Assembly: GCA_030148665.1 (NCBI GenBank)
Contig: JASBSZ010000015.1
Coordinates: 1 to 64,000 of the forward strand
Source of the DNA: Alphaproteobacteria bacterium
GTDB taxonomy: Bacteria; Pseudomonadota; Alphaproteobacteria; Rhodobacterales; Rhodobacteraceae
Length of the DNA: 64,000 nt
Direction of reading: 5' to 3'
How positions within the stretch are numbered: position 1 is the stretch's first letter; every line of letters starts with the position of its first letter. A program made the translations under genes and the position numbers. This document shows positions 1 through 7,685 of the stretch, piece after piece. The notes under the pieces are model-generated. The model was not told the origin of the DNA. It saw only the letters and a program-made list of their open reading frames with translations, and did no database searches.

Positions 1-125
1 ACATGATCGAACGCGCGTTTTGCGCCCTCAAAGACTACCGGCGTATCGCAACCCGATACGACAAACTACTCAGAAACTTCCTCGCAGCGATCGAAATCGC
101 AGCTATTATTTTGTGGTGGACCTGA
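1..125 (+). mobile_element. IS5-family transposase, C-terminal remnant cut by the window edge
   Basis: The reading frame enters from the left edge and stops at 123-125. The last 40 residues match the C-terminus of IS5-family (IS427-like) DDE transposases: IER, F, LK, then the RIATRYDK block and FLA. The glutamate of IER followed six residues later by lysine fits the E(6)K part of the family catalytic signature, so this end of the catalytic core looks intact. Whether the rest of the transposase is complete cannot be seen. Downstream lies a candidate terminal repeat and a membrane gene that seems to lack its start, which suggests the element inserted into that gene. Confidence 0.8.
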
Positions 126-140
126 TTGAGTCTCGACCCT
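126..140. repeat. Candidate right terminal inverted repeat of the IS element
   Basis: The stretch TTGAGTCTCGACCCT directly after the transposase stop resembles the ends of IS427-group elements as I remember them. The matching left end lies outside the window, so the boundary and any target duplication cannot be confirmed. Confidence 0.4.
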
Positions 141-151
141 ATGGGCTGGGT

Positions 152-475
152 GTGCTGGTCACCGGCCGGCCAGATCCCTTCCCGTGGTGGGTGACGGCGG
201 TTGCCGGTATCGCCACCGCCCTTGCAGTTTCGATCGCCTCGGGCCTGGCGGGCCGCCGGGCAGCCGCCATCACCTGGGATGAACTGGCGCGCGAAGAATG
301 GAAAACCTGTCTGGCATTCGGCTATTGGGTCGCTGTCTGGCTGTATCCGCTGTTCGCGATACTGATGGCGTTTTCGAGGGTCGATCATGTTCAGGCCTTT
401 GCCGCCATGGGCACGCTGACGGCGGCTTCGCCATTTCTGTTGTTCCTGTTCAAATGGCTGCGGGGGCGGTTCTGA
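152..475 (+). CDS. Small membrane protein, probably 5'-truncated by the IS element
   Basis: The frame encodes about 107 residues from a GTG at 152, with three hydrophobic segments: after a GRPDPFPWW stretch, around the YWVAVWLYPLFAILM stretch, and at the C-terminus. It ends KWLRGRF. No enzyme motif is visible. Its stop overlaps the start of the downstream XRE regulator by one base, an arrangement common for small membrane protein plus HTH pairs in which the two proteins are co-produced. No good ribosome-binding site precedes the GTG and the frame stays open back into the transposase, so the native N-terminus was probably lost. No known function is recognised. Confidence 0.55.
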   Translation: MLVTGRPDPFPWWVTAVAGIATALAVSIASGLAGRRAAAITWDELAREEWKTCLAFGYWVAVWLYPLFAILMAFSRVDHVQAFAAMGTLTAASPFLLFLFKWLRGRF

Positions 476-696
476 TGGGGGGGCAGGCGGCCGGCCTGGC
501 CAACAGGCTGCGCGAATTGCGCGCCCGTCACGGCCTGACCCAGGCGCAGCTGGCCGAACGGGTCGGGGTATCGCGCAAGACCATCAACACCATCGAAAAC
601 AGGGTTTTTGTCCCCTCGACCCTGCTTGCGCTGAAGCTCGCGCGCGCGCTGGACGTTTCGGTGCATGACATTTTCGCGCTTGAAGAAGACGGCTGA
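475..696 (+). CDS. XRE-family helix-turn-helix regulator (small)
   Basis: A 73-residue protein that is almost only a Cro/C1-type HTH: the LRARHGLTQAQLAERVGVS and RKTINTIENRVFVPS blocks form helices 2 and 3, followed by LALKLARALDVSVHDIF. The family (YozG/plasmid-maintenance-like single-domain XRE proteins) binds short operators and usually controls its own operon. The ATG at 475 overlaps the stop of the membrane gene in an ATGA arrangement, implying translational coupling. If the IS element separated the pair from its native promoter, expression may now come from the IS. Target genes cannot be inferred. Confidence 0.85.
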   Translation: MGGQAAGLANRLRELRARHGLTQAQLAERVGVSRKTINTIENRVFVPSTLLALKLARALDVSVHDIFALEEDG

Positions 697-733
697 AGGC
701 GTAGGCTGCGCGCTGCAAAATAAAGGAGCAGCC

Positions 734-1906
734 ATGAATTTCGACGACGTGATCGACCGCCGCGGCACCCATAACGCCAAATGGGACATGATGGAGAAAA
801 TCTATGGCGTGTCGCCCGATGACGGCATTTCCATGTGGGTCGCCGACATGGATTTCCGCGCGCCCGATTGCGTCAACGATACGCTGCACAGGCTGCCCGA
901 CCATGGCGTGCATGGCTATTTCGGCGACGACAGCGATTATCGCGCGGCAATCTGCTGGTGGATGGAAAACCGCCATGGCTGGAAGGTGGACGAGCGCGCG
1001 ATCTTTACCACCCACGGGTTGGTCAATGGCACGGCGCTGTGCGTGCAGACCTGGACGCAGCCGGGCGACGCGGTGGTGCTGTTCACGCCCGTCTATCATG
1101 CCTTTAGCCGCGTGATTCGCGCCGCTGGGCGCGAAGTGCGCGAATGCCCGCTGGCGCTGCGTGACGGGCGCTACGAGATGGATCTTGAAGATGCCGCCCG
1201 CCGGCTGAGCGGCAATGAAAAGATGGTCATCCTGTGTTCGCCCCACAATCCGGGCGGGCGCGTCTGGTCGCGGGACGAGTTGCGCGCGCTGGCCGATTTC
1301 TGTGTCGAGCATGACCTGCTGCTGGTCAGCGATGAAATTCACCACGATCTTGTCTTTCCCGGCCACAGGCATACGGTCATGGCCAATGCCGCGCCCGAAA
1401 TTGCCGACCGTCTGGTGATGATGACCGCACCCTCCAAGACCTTCAACATCGCGGGCGCACATTGCGGCAATGTCATCATCCATGATGAAAGGTTGCGCGC
1501 CGAATTTGGCGCGACGATGGCCGGGCTGGGGCTGTCGCCCAACTCTTTCGGCCTGTTCATGACCACGGCCGCCTATTCGCCCGAGGGGGCTGAATGGCTG
1601 ACGGGGCTGCTGGAATATCTTGACGGCAACAGGCGCCTTTTCGACGAGGGCGTGAATGCCATTCCGGGGCTGTGCTCGATGGAGCTGGAGTCCACCTATC
1701 TGGCCTGGGTCGATTTTTCCGGCACCGGCATGGAGATGGCCGAGGTCGTCGCCCGCGTGCAGAAAACCGCCCGAATCGCCGCAAATCTGGGCGAGACCTT
1801 TGGCACGGGGGGCGAGACCTTCCTGCGCTTCAACCTGGGCACCCAGCACGCGCGGGTGAATGAGGCGGTTTCGCGCCTGCAAGAGGCGTTTTCCGATCTG
1901 CAGTAG
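734..1906 (+). CDS. PatB/MalY-type aminotransferase, putative C-S lyase
   Basis: A 390-residue fold-type I PLP enzyme. The substrate-side motif CSPHNPGGRVW, the SDEIHHDL block and the PLP lysine in SKTFNIAG are all present. This subfamily (PatB/MalY/CBL-like) usually cleaves cystathionine or cysteine conjugates to thiol, pyruvate and ammonia rather than transaminating. The start at 734 is preceded by AAAGGAG at 722-728. It stands alone, 37 bases after the XRE gene and followed by the cob leader. Substrate cannot be told from sequence; aminotransferase activity is the alternative. Confidence 0.85.
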   Translation: MNFDDVIDRRGTHNAKWDMMEKIYGVSPDDGISMWVADMDFRAPDCVNDTLHRLPDHGVHGYFGDDSDYRAAICWWMENRHGWKVDERAIFTTHGLVNGTALCVQTWTQPGDAVVLFTPVYHAFSRVIRAAGREVRECPLALRDGRYEMDLEDAARRLSGNEKMVILCSPHNPGGRVWSRDELRALADFCVEHDLLLVSDEIHHDLVFPGHRHTVMANAAPEIADRLVMMTAPSKTFNIAGAHCGNVIIHDERLRAEFGATMAGLGLSPNSFGLFMTTAAYSPEGAEWLTGLLEYLDGNRRLFDEGVNAIPGLCSMELESTYLAWVDFSGTGMEMAEVVARVQKTARIAANLGETFGTGGETFLRFNLGTQHARVNEAVSRLQEAFSDLQ

Positions 1907-2150
1907 ACGGCAGATCGGGCTGCAGGACGTCACCGGCGGGCGCGAGATTCGCCGATTGCACGGAACACGGTCCCCGATCTATAGATGACCCCATGACGAA
2001 GCCCCTTCAGGGGCCGGAAAGGTGCGCCGTGGCAGGCCCGACCCAAACAGGGGGGAATGCGCGGCATCGTCGGTGGCCATGTCCCTTCATGCGCCCTGGC
2101 ATAAAAGGCAATGCGCCGGGGCTGCCCCGGCCCAACCGCGGGGGAATGAC
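1907..2150 (+). promoter_or_regulatory. Leader region of the cobalamin operon
   Basis: This gap holds a GCCCC-TTCA-GGGGC hairpin at 2001-2014, possibly ending the upstream transcript, and two copies of an imperfect 25-base repeat (2035-2059 and 2124-2148). I looked for the conserved B12 box and core of a standard cobalamin riboswitch and did not find them. A 15-codon frame (2057-2104) begins at the end of repeat copy 1 but has poor ribosome-binding spacing. Confidence 0.4.
2035..2148 (+). repeat. Imperfect direct repeat (2 x 25 bases, 89-base period) in the cob leader
   Basis: Copies at 2035-2059 and 2124-2148 agree at 20 of 25 positions. Both read C-rich, CCCAA, then a G-run and GGAATG. Copy 2 supplies the G-rich ribosome-binding site of cbiX. 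Each copy can form a small C-run/G-run hairpin. The repeat is seen; any regulatory role is inference. Confidence 0.55.
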
Positions 2151-3236
2151 ATGGCGGAGACCCATGAAAAGATCGGTGTGATGATTTGCGGCCATGGCTC
2201 GCGCAGCCAGGCGGCGGTGGATGAATTCAAGGTGCTGGCCGAAAAGCTGCCGGCGCTGCTGCCGCCCGAATGGCCGGTCGAATATGGCTATCTGGAATTT
2301 GCCAACCCCGTGATCCGGGTCGGGCTGGACAAGCTGCGCGCGGCCGGCTGCACGCGCATCATCGCCGTGCCGGGGATGCTGTTTGCCGCCATGCACACCA
2401 AGAACGACATTCCGACCGTGCTGAAAACCTATGGCGCCGAGCATGGAATCAAGGTGACCTATGGGCGCGAGCTGGGGCTTGATGCCCGCATGGTCAGCGC
2501 CGCCGGCGCCAGGGTGCGCGAGGCGGTCGAGCGCGCCAATGCCACGCTTGGCGAAATGCCGCTGCACGAAACCGCTCTGGTGGTGATCGGGCGCGGGGCC
2601 TCGGACCCGGACGCCAATTCGAATGTCTCGAAACTTGCGCGCCTGTTGTGGGAGGGGATGGGTTTCGGCTGGTGCGAGGTCGGCTATTCGGGGGTGACCT
2701 TCCCGCTGGTCGAACCCTGTCTCGAACATGTCAGCCGGCTGGGCTACAAGCGCGTGATCGTGTTTCCCTATTTCCTTTTCACCGGCATCCTGATCGACCG
2801 GATCTACGGCTATACCGACCGCGTGGCCGTGGCGCATCCCGACATCCAGTTCGTCAAGGCGCCCTATCTGAACGACCACCCGGATGTGCTGGCCACATTC
2901 GCCGAACGCGTGCGCGAACAGCTGGGCGAGACCCCGCCGCCCACATGCGGGCTGTGCAAGTATCGCACGCAGGTTCTGGGGTTTGAGGCCGAGGTCGGTG
3001 CCGTGCAGGAAAGCCATCACCACCATGTCGAGGGGCAGGGCGCCAGCGCGCCCGGATCCAACGTGGCAGATTGCGATTTGTGCGATGATTTCTGCACCGG
3101 CGAGTGCCGGCTTGAGAGGGCCGATCACCACCATCATCACGACCATGCCCATGACCACGATCACGGGCATCACCACCCCGAATATCCCCATGCGGCGCAT
3201 CCCCTTGGGCCCGAAAGCGCGCGCAGCCGGCGGTGA
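2151..3236 (+). CDS. cbiX: Sirohydrochlorin cobaltochelatase CbiX, long form with Cys motifs and His-rich tail
   Basis: A 361-residue class II chelatase that inserts cobalt into sirohydrochlorin or factor II in the cytosol. The metal-binding His is in ICGHGSR near residue 14, and a duplicated chelatase half contains GRGASDPDANSN and FPYFLFTG. After about residue 255 come CxxC-type motifs (CGLCKY, CDLCDDFCTGEC), as in CbiX-long proteins that carry an Fe-S cluster. A tail dense in histidine follows, probably for cobalt binding or storage. It is the first gene of the cob operon; ATG 2151 follows GGGGGAA. The next gene starts 32 bases downstream. Confidence 0.93.
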   Translation: MAETHEKIGVMICGHGSRSQAAVDEFKVLAEKLPALLPPEWPVEYGYLEFANPVIRVGLDKLRAAGCTRIIAVPGMLFAAMHTKNDIPTVLKTYGAEHGIKVTYGRELGLDARMVSAAGARVREAVERANATLGEMPLHETALVVIGRGASDPDANSNVSKLARLLWEGMGFGWCEVGYSGVTFPLVEPCLEHVSRLGYKRVIVFPYFLFTGILIDRIYGYTDRVAVAHPDIQFVKAPYLNDHPDVLATFAERVREQLGETPPPTCGLCKYRTQVLGFEAEVGAVQESHHHHVEGQGASAPGSNVADCDLCDDFCTGECRLERADHHHHHDHAHDHDHGHHHPEYPHAAHPLGPESARSRR

Positions 3237-3241
3237 GATGC

Positions 3242-3262
3242 GTATTTGTGCAAAGAAGAAGG
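3242..3262 (+). repeat. Recurrent motif GTATTTG-NN-CAAAGAAGAAG, copy A
   Basis: One of three copies in the window (others at 7657-7677 and 53885-53904). Here the AAGAAGG end lies 6-10 bases before the cobH ATG and acts as its ribosome-binding site. Confidence 0.7.
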
Positions 3263-3268
3263 CCTGTC

Positions 3269-3919
3269 ATGCGCCCTTATGAAAAAGACCCGGCGGCGAT
3301 CTATGCGCGAAGCTTTGCCACCGTGCGGCGCGAGGCAAGGCTGGAACGGTTCGGCCCAGGCATGGCGGCGCTGGCGACCCGGCTGATCCATGCCTGTGGC
3401 ATGATCGAGATTGCCGACCGGCTTGCCATCTCACGGCGCGCCTTTGATGTGGGGCGTGCGGCCTTGCTGGCGGGGGCGCCGGTGTTGTGCGACTGCGAAA
3501 TGGTGGCCGCCGGCGTGATCCGCCGCGCCCTGCCAGCGGGCAATGATGTCGTGGTGACGCTGAATGACGCGCGCGTGCCGACGCTTGCGGCCAAGATCGG
3601 CAATACCCGCTCGGCCGCGGCGGTCGAGCTGTGGCGCGACCGGCTGGATGGTGCGGTGGTGGCGATCGGCAACGCACCCACGGCGCTGTTTCATCTGCTG
3701 GAGCTGATCGACGCGGGTGCGCCGCGCCCGGCTGTGATACTGGGTTTTCCGGTGGGCTTTGTCGGCGCCGCCGAAAGCAAGGCCGAGCTGGCGGCCAATC
3801 CGCGCGGCTGCGAATTCGTGGCGCTGCGCGGGCGGCGCGGGGGCTCGGCCCTGGCGGCGGCAGCGGTAAATGCGCTGGCGGCGGGCCTGCCGGGCGAGGA
3901 TCTGGAGGATGAAAAATGA
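3269..3919 (+). CDS. cobH: Precorrin-8X methylmutase
   Basis: A 216-residue CobH/CbiC protein that moves the C11 methyl of precorrin-8X to C12 to give hydrogenobyrinic acid. The family's catalytic histidine sits in RLIHACGMIEI, and the conserved GNAPTALFHLLEL and GFPVGFVGAAESK blocks are complete. ATG 3269 is chosen because the AAGAAGG of the recurrent intergenic motif ends six bases upstream. An in-frame start at 3233 would overlap cbiX and lacks a binding site. The stop overlaps the start of cobL by four bases. Confidence 0.95.
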   Translation: MRPYEKDPAAIYARSFATVRREARLERFGPGMAALATRLIHACGMIEIADRLAISRRAFDVGRAALLAGAPVLCDCEMVAAGVIRRALPAGNDVVVTLNDARVPTLAAKIGNTRSAAAVELWRDRLDGAVVAIGNAPTALFHLLELIDAGAPRPAVILGFPVGFVGAAESKAELAANPRGCEFVALRGRRGGSALAAAAVNALAAGLPGEDLEDEK

Positions 3920-5115
3920 AACCCTGGTTGCATATCGTCGGCATCGGCGAAGACGGCATGGACGGGCTGACACCGGCCACCCGAGCGGTGGTCGAGGCGG
4001 CCGAGATCATCATCGGCGGCGACCGCCACCACAGGCTGTCGGACAAGGTGACGGCAAAACGCCTGTCATGGCCCTCGCCCTTTGACGACCTGATCGAGCA
4101 GCTGCAACAGTTTCGCGGCAAGCGGGTGGTGGTTCTGGCGACGGGGGATCCGCTGTGGTATTCGGTGGGCGCGCGCATCGGGCGACGGATCGATCCGGCC
4201 GAGATCACCTATCACCCGCAGGTCGGTGCGTTTCAGCTGGCGGCAGCGCGCATGGGCTGGTCGATGGCCGATCTGGAGACGCTGACGGTGCATGGCCGCC
4301 CGGTCGAGCAGATGATCGCCTTTATCCAGCCGGACCAGCGGTTGTTGATTCTGACGACGGGCGCCGAAACCCCCGCCCAGATCGCCCGTTTTCTGACCGA
4401 GCGCGGTTTCGGCAAAAGCCGGATGACGGTATTTGCCAATATGGGCGGCGCTGACGAAAAGCGCTTTGACGGGGTTGCCGAAAGCTGGAGCCACGTCGTG
4501 CCCGATTTCAACACGCTGGCAGTCGAATGTGTGGCCTCGGGCAATGCCGCGCTCATGCCGCGCGTGCCGGGGCTGGCGGATGATCTGTTTCAGCATGACG
4601 GCACCATGACCAAGCAAGAGGTGCGCGCCGTGACGCTGGCGAAACTGATGCCCATGCGCGGGGCGCTGTTGTGGGATGTGGGCACCGGCTGTGGCTCGGT
4701 CGCGGTCGAGTGGATGCGCGCCGCACGCTATGCCCACGCCATCGGGATCGAGCCGCGCGCCGACCGCCGGGTGATGGCCGCGGAAAACGCGCGCGCGCTG
4801 GGCGTGCCGCGTCTGGAGATCGTGGCCGGCGAGGCCCCGGCGGCGCTGGACGGGCTGGCCGCGCCCGATGCCATATTCATCGGCGGCGGGCTGTCGCGCG
4901 AGGTGTTCGAGGCCTGCTGGCAGGCGCTGCGCCCGCTGGGCCGGCTGGTCGCCAATGCGGTGACGCTGGAAAGCGAAACCCTGCTGGCCGAACTGCACCG
5001 CGAACATGGCGGGCAGCTGTGCCGTTTGCAGGTGCAGCGGGCCGAGGAATTCGGCGGCCATCTGGGCTGGAAACCCATGCGCAACGTCACCCAGTGGAGC
5101 CTGGTCAAGCGATGA
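3916..5115 (+). CDS. cobL: Precorrin-6Y C5,15-methyltransferase (decarboxylating)
   Basis: A 399-residue two-domain enzyme. Residues about 5-200 form a tetrapyrrole (corrin) methylase (HIVGIGEDGMDGLTP at the N-terminus, ATGDPLWYSVG). Residues about 215-399 form a CbiT-like Rossmann methyltransferase/decarboxylase with SAM motif DVGTGCGSVAVEWM. Together they methylate C5 and C15 and decarboxylate the C12 acetate side chain. It overlaps cobH and cobI by four bases at each end (ATGA style), so translation is coupled across three genes. Length is typical of CobL. Confidence 0.96.
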   Translation: MKPWLHIVGIGEDGMDGLTPATRAVVEAAEIIIGGDRHHRLSDKVTAKRLSWPSPFDDLIEQLQQFRGKRVVVLATGDPLWYSVGARIGRRIDPAEITYHPQVGAFQLAAARMGWSMADLETLTVHGRPVEQMIAFIQPDQRLLILTTGAETPAQIARFLTERGFGKSRMTVFANMGGADEKRFDGVAESWSHVVPDFNTLAVECVASGNAALMPRVPGLADDLFQHDGTMTKQEVRAVTLAKLMPMRGALLWDVGTGCGSVAVEWMRAARYAHAIGIEPRADRRVMAAENARALGVPRLEIVAGEAPAALDGLAAPDAIFIGGGLSREVFEACWQALRPLGRLVANAVTLESETLLAELHREHGGQLCRLQVQRAEEFGGHLGWKPMRNVTQWSLVKR

Positions 5116-5810
5116 GCGGCACCCTTTACGGTGTCGGGCTGGGGCCGGGCGACCCCGGTCTGATCACGCTCAAGGCCGCGCGCCTGATCGGCGGTGCCGC
5201 CGTGATCGCCTATCCCGCGCTTGAGGATGGCGACAGCCTGGCGCGCGCGATTGCCGCCGATCTGATCTCCGATGGCGTGCGCGAAATTGCGCTGCACATC
5301 CCCTTTGTCGTCGATCGCGAGCCGGCACAGGTTGCCTATGACCGGGGGGCCGATGAGATTGCTGCTGCCCTGCAGATGGGCGACGATGTCGTCATGCTGT
5401 GCGAGGGCGACCCGCTGTTTTACGGCTCTTTCATGTATGTTCACGCCCGCCTGTCGGGGCGGTTCGACGTGCAGGTGGTGCCGGGTGTGACCTCGGTCAC
5501 GGCCTGTGCCGCGCTGGCCGGCTTGCCGCTGGCCGCGCGCAACGAGGTGCTGACGGTGCTGCCGGGCACCTTGCCCGATGATGCGCTGCGCAGCCGGCTG
5601 GAGGCGGCGCAGTCAGCGGCGATCATGAAGGTCGGGCGGCATCTGGGCCGTATCAAGGCCGTGATCGAGGCGCTGGGTCTGATGGAGCGCGCCGTCTATG
5701 TCGAACGCGCGAGCCTGCCCAACCAGCGGGTCATGCCGCTGGGCGAGGCTACGGACGCGCCGTATTTTTCAATGATCCTGCTGACAAGGGGGAATGACCC
5801 GTGGCTGTGA
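5112..5810 (+). CDS. cobI: Precorrin-2 C20-methyltransferase
   Basis: A 232-residue tetrapyrrole methylase beginning GTLYGVGLGPGDPGLITLKA, the signature of CobI/CbiL. The LCEGDPLFYGSFMYV loop and the VVPGVTSVTACAALAGLPLA block are as expected. It transfers the SAM methyl to C20 of precorrin-2 (or the cobalt form). It starts four bases inside the end of cobL and overlaps the next gene by ten bases. Confidence 0.94.
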   Translation: MSGTLYGVGLGPGDPGLITLKAARLIGGAAVIAYPALEDGDSLARAIAADLISDGVREIALHIPFVVDREPAQVAYDRGADEIAAALQMGDDVVMLCEGDPLFYGSFMYVHARLSGRFDVQVVPGVTSVTACAALAGLPLAARNEVLTVLPGTLPDDALRSRLEAAQSAAIMKVGRHLGRIKAVIEALGLMERAVYVERASLPNQRVMPLGEATDAPYFSMILLTRGNDPWL

Positions 5811-7618
5811 AACCGGTTGTCATCTGTCTTTCCCGCGCGGGCGAACCTGTCGCCCGGCGTATTGCGGGCACGCTGGGCGCAGCTCTGCATGGGCGCAAGG
5901 GGCGAGTCGGGCAGGCGGATGCGTTTTTCCCCGATGCGCTGGATCATGTGCGCGATCTGTTTCTGGCGGGCACCCCCGTTATCGGGGTTTGTGCGGCCGG
6001 AATACTGGTGCGCGCGATCGGGGCGCATCTGGCCGACAAGCGGGCCGAGCCGCCGGTGATCGCGGTGCCCGATGATGGCAGCACGGTCATTCCGCTGGTG
6101 GGCGGGCATCACGGGGCGAACCGTCTGGCGCGCCGGATCGCCGAGATCCTGTCGGCAGGGGCCGCCGTGACCACCGCCGGCGATGTGGCGCTGGGCGTCG
6201 CGCTGGATGAACCCCCCGCGGGCTGGCATCTGGCGAACCCGGAAAATGCCAAGGCGGCGATGATGGCGTTGTTGCAGGGCGGTGGCGCGCGGATCACCGG
6301 CGAGGCGGCGGCTGAGGCCCGATGGCTGGCCGACCTGCCCAGCGGCGATCCCGGCGGCGGTGAGGTCGAGATCATCTGCACCGCCGCGCCGGTTGCTTCG
6401 CCCGGGCCTTTGATGCTGGTTTATCACCCGCAGATATTTGCCCTTGGGGTCGGCTGCGCCCGCAACTGCCCGGCTGACGAGCTTGCCCGCCTGGTGCGGG
6501 ATGTGCTGGCCGAGGCCGATGTGGCGGTCGGGGCGCTGGCGGCGGTCGGCACGCTGGATCTCAAGGCCGACGAAGGGGCGGTGCTGGATCTGGCGGGCGC
6601 GCTGGGCCTGCCGCTCAGCCTGTTCAATGCGGCGCAGCTTGAGGCACAGGCCGGGCGGCTGGCGAGCCCGTCGGATGTGGTCTTTGCCGAGGTCGGCTGT
6701 CACGGCGTGGCCGAGGGCGCGGCGCTGGCGCTGGCGGGCAAGGGGGGCGCGTTGGCCGTGACCAAGCGCAAAAGCGCAAATGCAACCTGCGCGCTGGCCC
6801 GTGCCGTGGCGCCGATCACCGAGCTGCGCGGGCGCGCGCGGGGGCGGCTGGCCATTGTCGGCATCGGCCCCGGACAGGCCGCCTGGCGCACGCCCGAGGC
6901 CAGCCGCCTGATTGCCGAGGCGGACGAGCTGGTCGGCTATGGGCTGTATCTCGATCTGCTGGGGCCGCTGGCAGCGGGCAAGGCGCGGCGCGATTTTCCG
7001 CTGGGCGGGGAAGAGGATCGCTGTCGCTACGCGCTTGAGGCCGCGGGCGAGGGGCGTAATGTGGCGCTGATCTGTTCGGGTGACGCCGGGATCTATGCCA
7101 TGGGCGCGCTGGTTTACGAGTTGCTCGACCGGGGCGCGGGGCTGTCGGATGCGGCGCGCCGGGTCGAGGTGATCTCGGCCCCCGGCATTTCGGCGCTGCA
7201 GGCGGCGGCCGCGCGGGCCGGTGCGCCGCTGGGCCATGATTTCTGTGCAATCTCGCTGTCGGATCTGCTGACCCCGCGCAAAGATATCCTGCGCCGTATC
7301 AAGGCGGCGGCCGAGGGGGATTTCGTGATCGCCTTTTATAACCCCGTCTCGCGCACGCGGCGCGATCTGCTGGCGCTGGCGCGCGATATCCTGTTGCAGC
7401 ACCGCCCGGAGGGCACGCCCGTGATGCTGGCCACCAATCTGGGGCGCGCGGGCGAGGCGCTGCGCATGCGTCGGCTGGAGGAATTGCAGGTGGACGAGGT
7501 AGACATGCTGACGGTGGTGCTGGTGGGGTCGAGCAACTCGGCCCTTGTGGCGCGCGGCGACGGCGCGAGGATGTACACGCCGCGGGGCTATGCCCGCAAG
7601 ATGGGGGGTGCGTCGTGA
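5801..7618 (+). CDS. cobJ: Fused CbiG-like protein and precorrin-3B C17-methyltransferase
   Basis: A 605-residue fusion. Residues about 1-340 are CbiG-like (GVCAAGILVRAIG, PLVGGHHGANRLARRIAE, then the C-terminal GVGCARNCPADELARLV and EVGCHGVAEGAAL). In the anaerobic route CbiG opens the delta-lactone. Residues about 345-605 are CobJ/CbiH (LAIVGIGPGQAAWRTPEA, CSGDAGIYAMGALVYE, SAPGISALQAAAARAGAPL, NPVSRTR). The GTG at 5801 follows AAGGGGG and overlaps cobI. The fusion is known in alphaproteobacteria, where ring contraction is oxygen-dependent, so the CbiG half may have another role there. Confidence 0.92.
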   Translation: MAVKPVVICLSRAGEPVARRIAGTLGAALHGRKGRVGQADAFFPDALDHVRDLFLAGTPVIGVCAAGILVRAIGAHLADKRAEPPVIAVPDDGSTVIPLVGGHHGANRLARRIAEILSAGAAVTTAGDVALGVALDEPPAGWHLANPENAKAAMMALLQGGGARITGEAAAEARWLADLPSGDPGGGEVEIICTAAPVASPGPLMLVYHPQIFALGVGCARNCPADELARLVRDVLAEADVAVGALAAVGTLDLKADEGAVLDLAGALGLPLSLFNAAQLEAQAGRLASPSDVVFAEVGCHGVAEGAALALAGKGGALAVTKRKSANATCALARAVAPITELRGRARGRLAIVGIGPGQAAWRTPEASRLIAEADELVGYGLYLDLLGPLAAGKARRDFPLGGEEDRCRYALEAAGEGRNVALICSGDAGIYAMGALVYELLDRGAGLSDAARRVEVISAPGISALQAAAARAGAPLGHDFCAISLSDLLTPRKDILRRIKAAAEGDFVIAFYNPVSRTRRDLLALARDILLQHRPEGTPVMLATNLGRAGEALRMRRLEELQVDEVDMLTVVLVGSSNSALVARGDGARMYTPRGYARKMGGAS

Positions 7619-7631
7619 ACCGGCGTCGCAG

Positions 7632-7677
7632 GCGGGGCGCTGCCCCGCACCCCGGCGTATTTGGACAAAGAAGAAGG
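7632..7677 (+). repeat. GC hairpin plus recurrent motif GTATTTG-NN-CAAAGAAGAAG, copy B
   Basis: A GCGGGGC-GCT-GCCCCGC hairpin (7632-7648) precedes the motif at 7657-7677. The AAGAAGGG end lies 8 bases before the cobM ATG and serves as its ribosome-binding site, just as copy A does for cobH. Confidence 0.7.
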
Positions 7678-7685
7678 GCCGGCGG

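Noticed and set aside
584-1933. Long open frame (449 codons) opposite patB
   Set aside because: Lies antisense to a well-supported PLP enzyme; translated sequence is His/Arg/Gln-rich shadow typical of high-GC antisense frames.
2057-2104. 15-codon leader peptide before cbiX
   Set aside because: The G-run lies one base from the ATG, too close for a ribosome-binding site, and the peptide has no telling composition.
1907-2150. Canonical cobalamin riboswitch before the cob operon
   Set aside because: I could not find the B12 box or conserved core; kept only as an open question.
3120-3190. Artificial His tag or cloning artefact at the cbiX C-terminus
   Set aside because: His-rich stretches mixed with Asp and Glu are natural in metal chelatases, and the sequence continues in normal genomic context.
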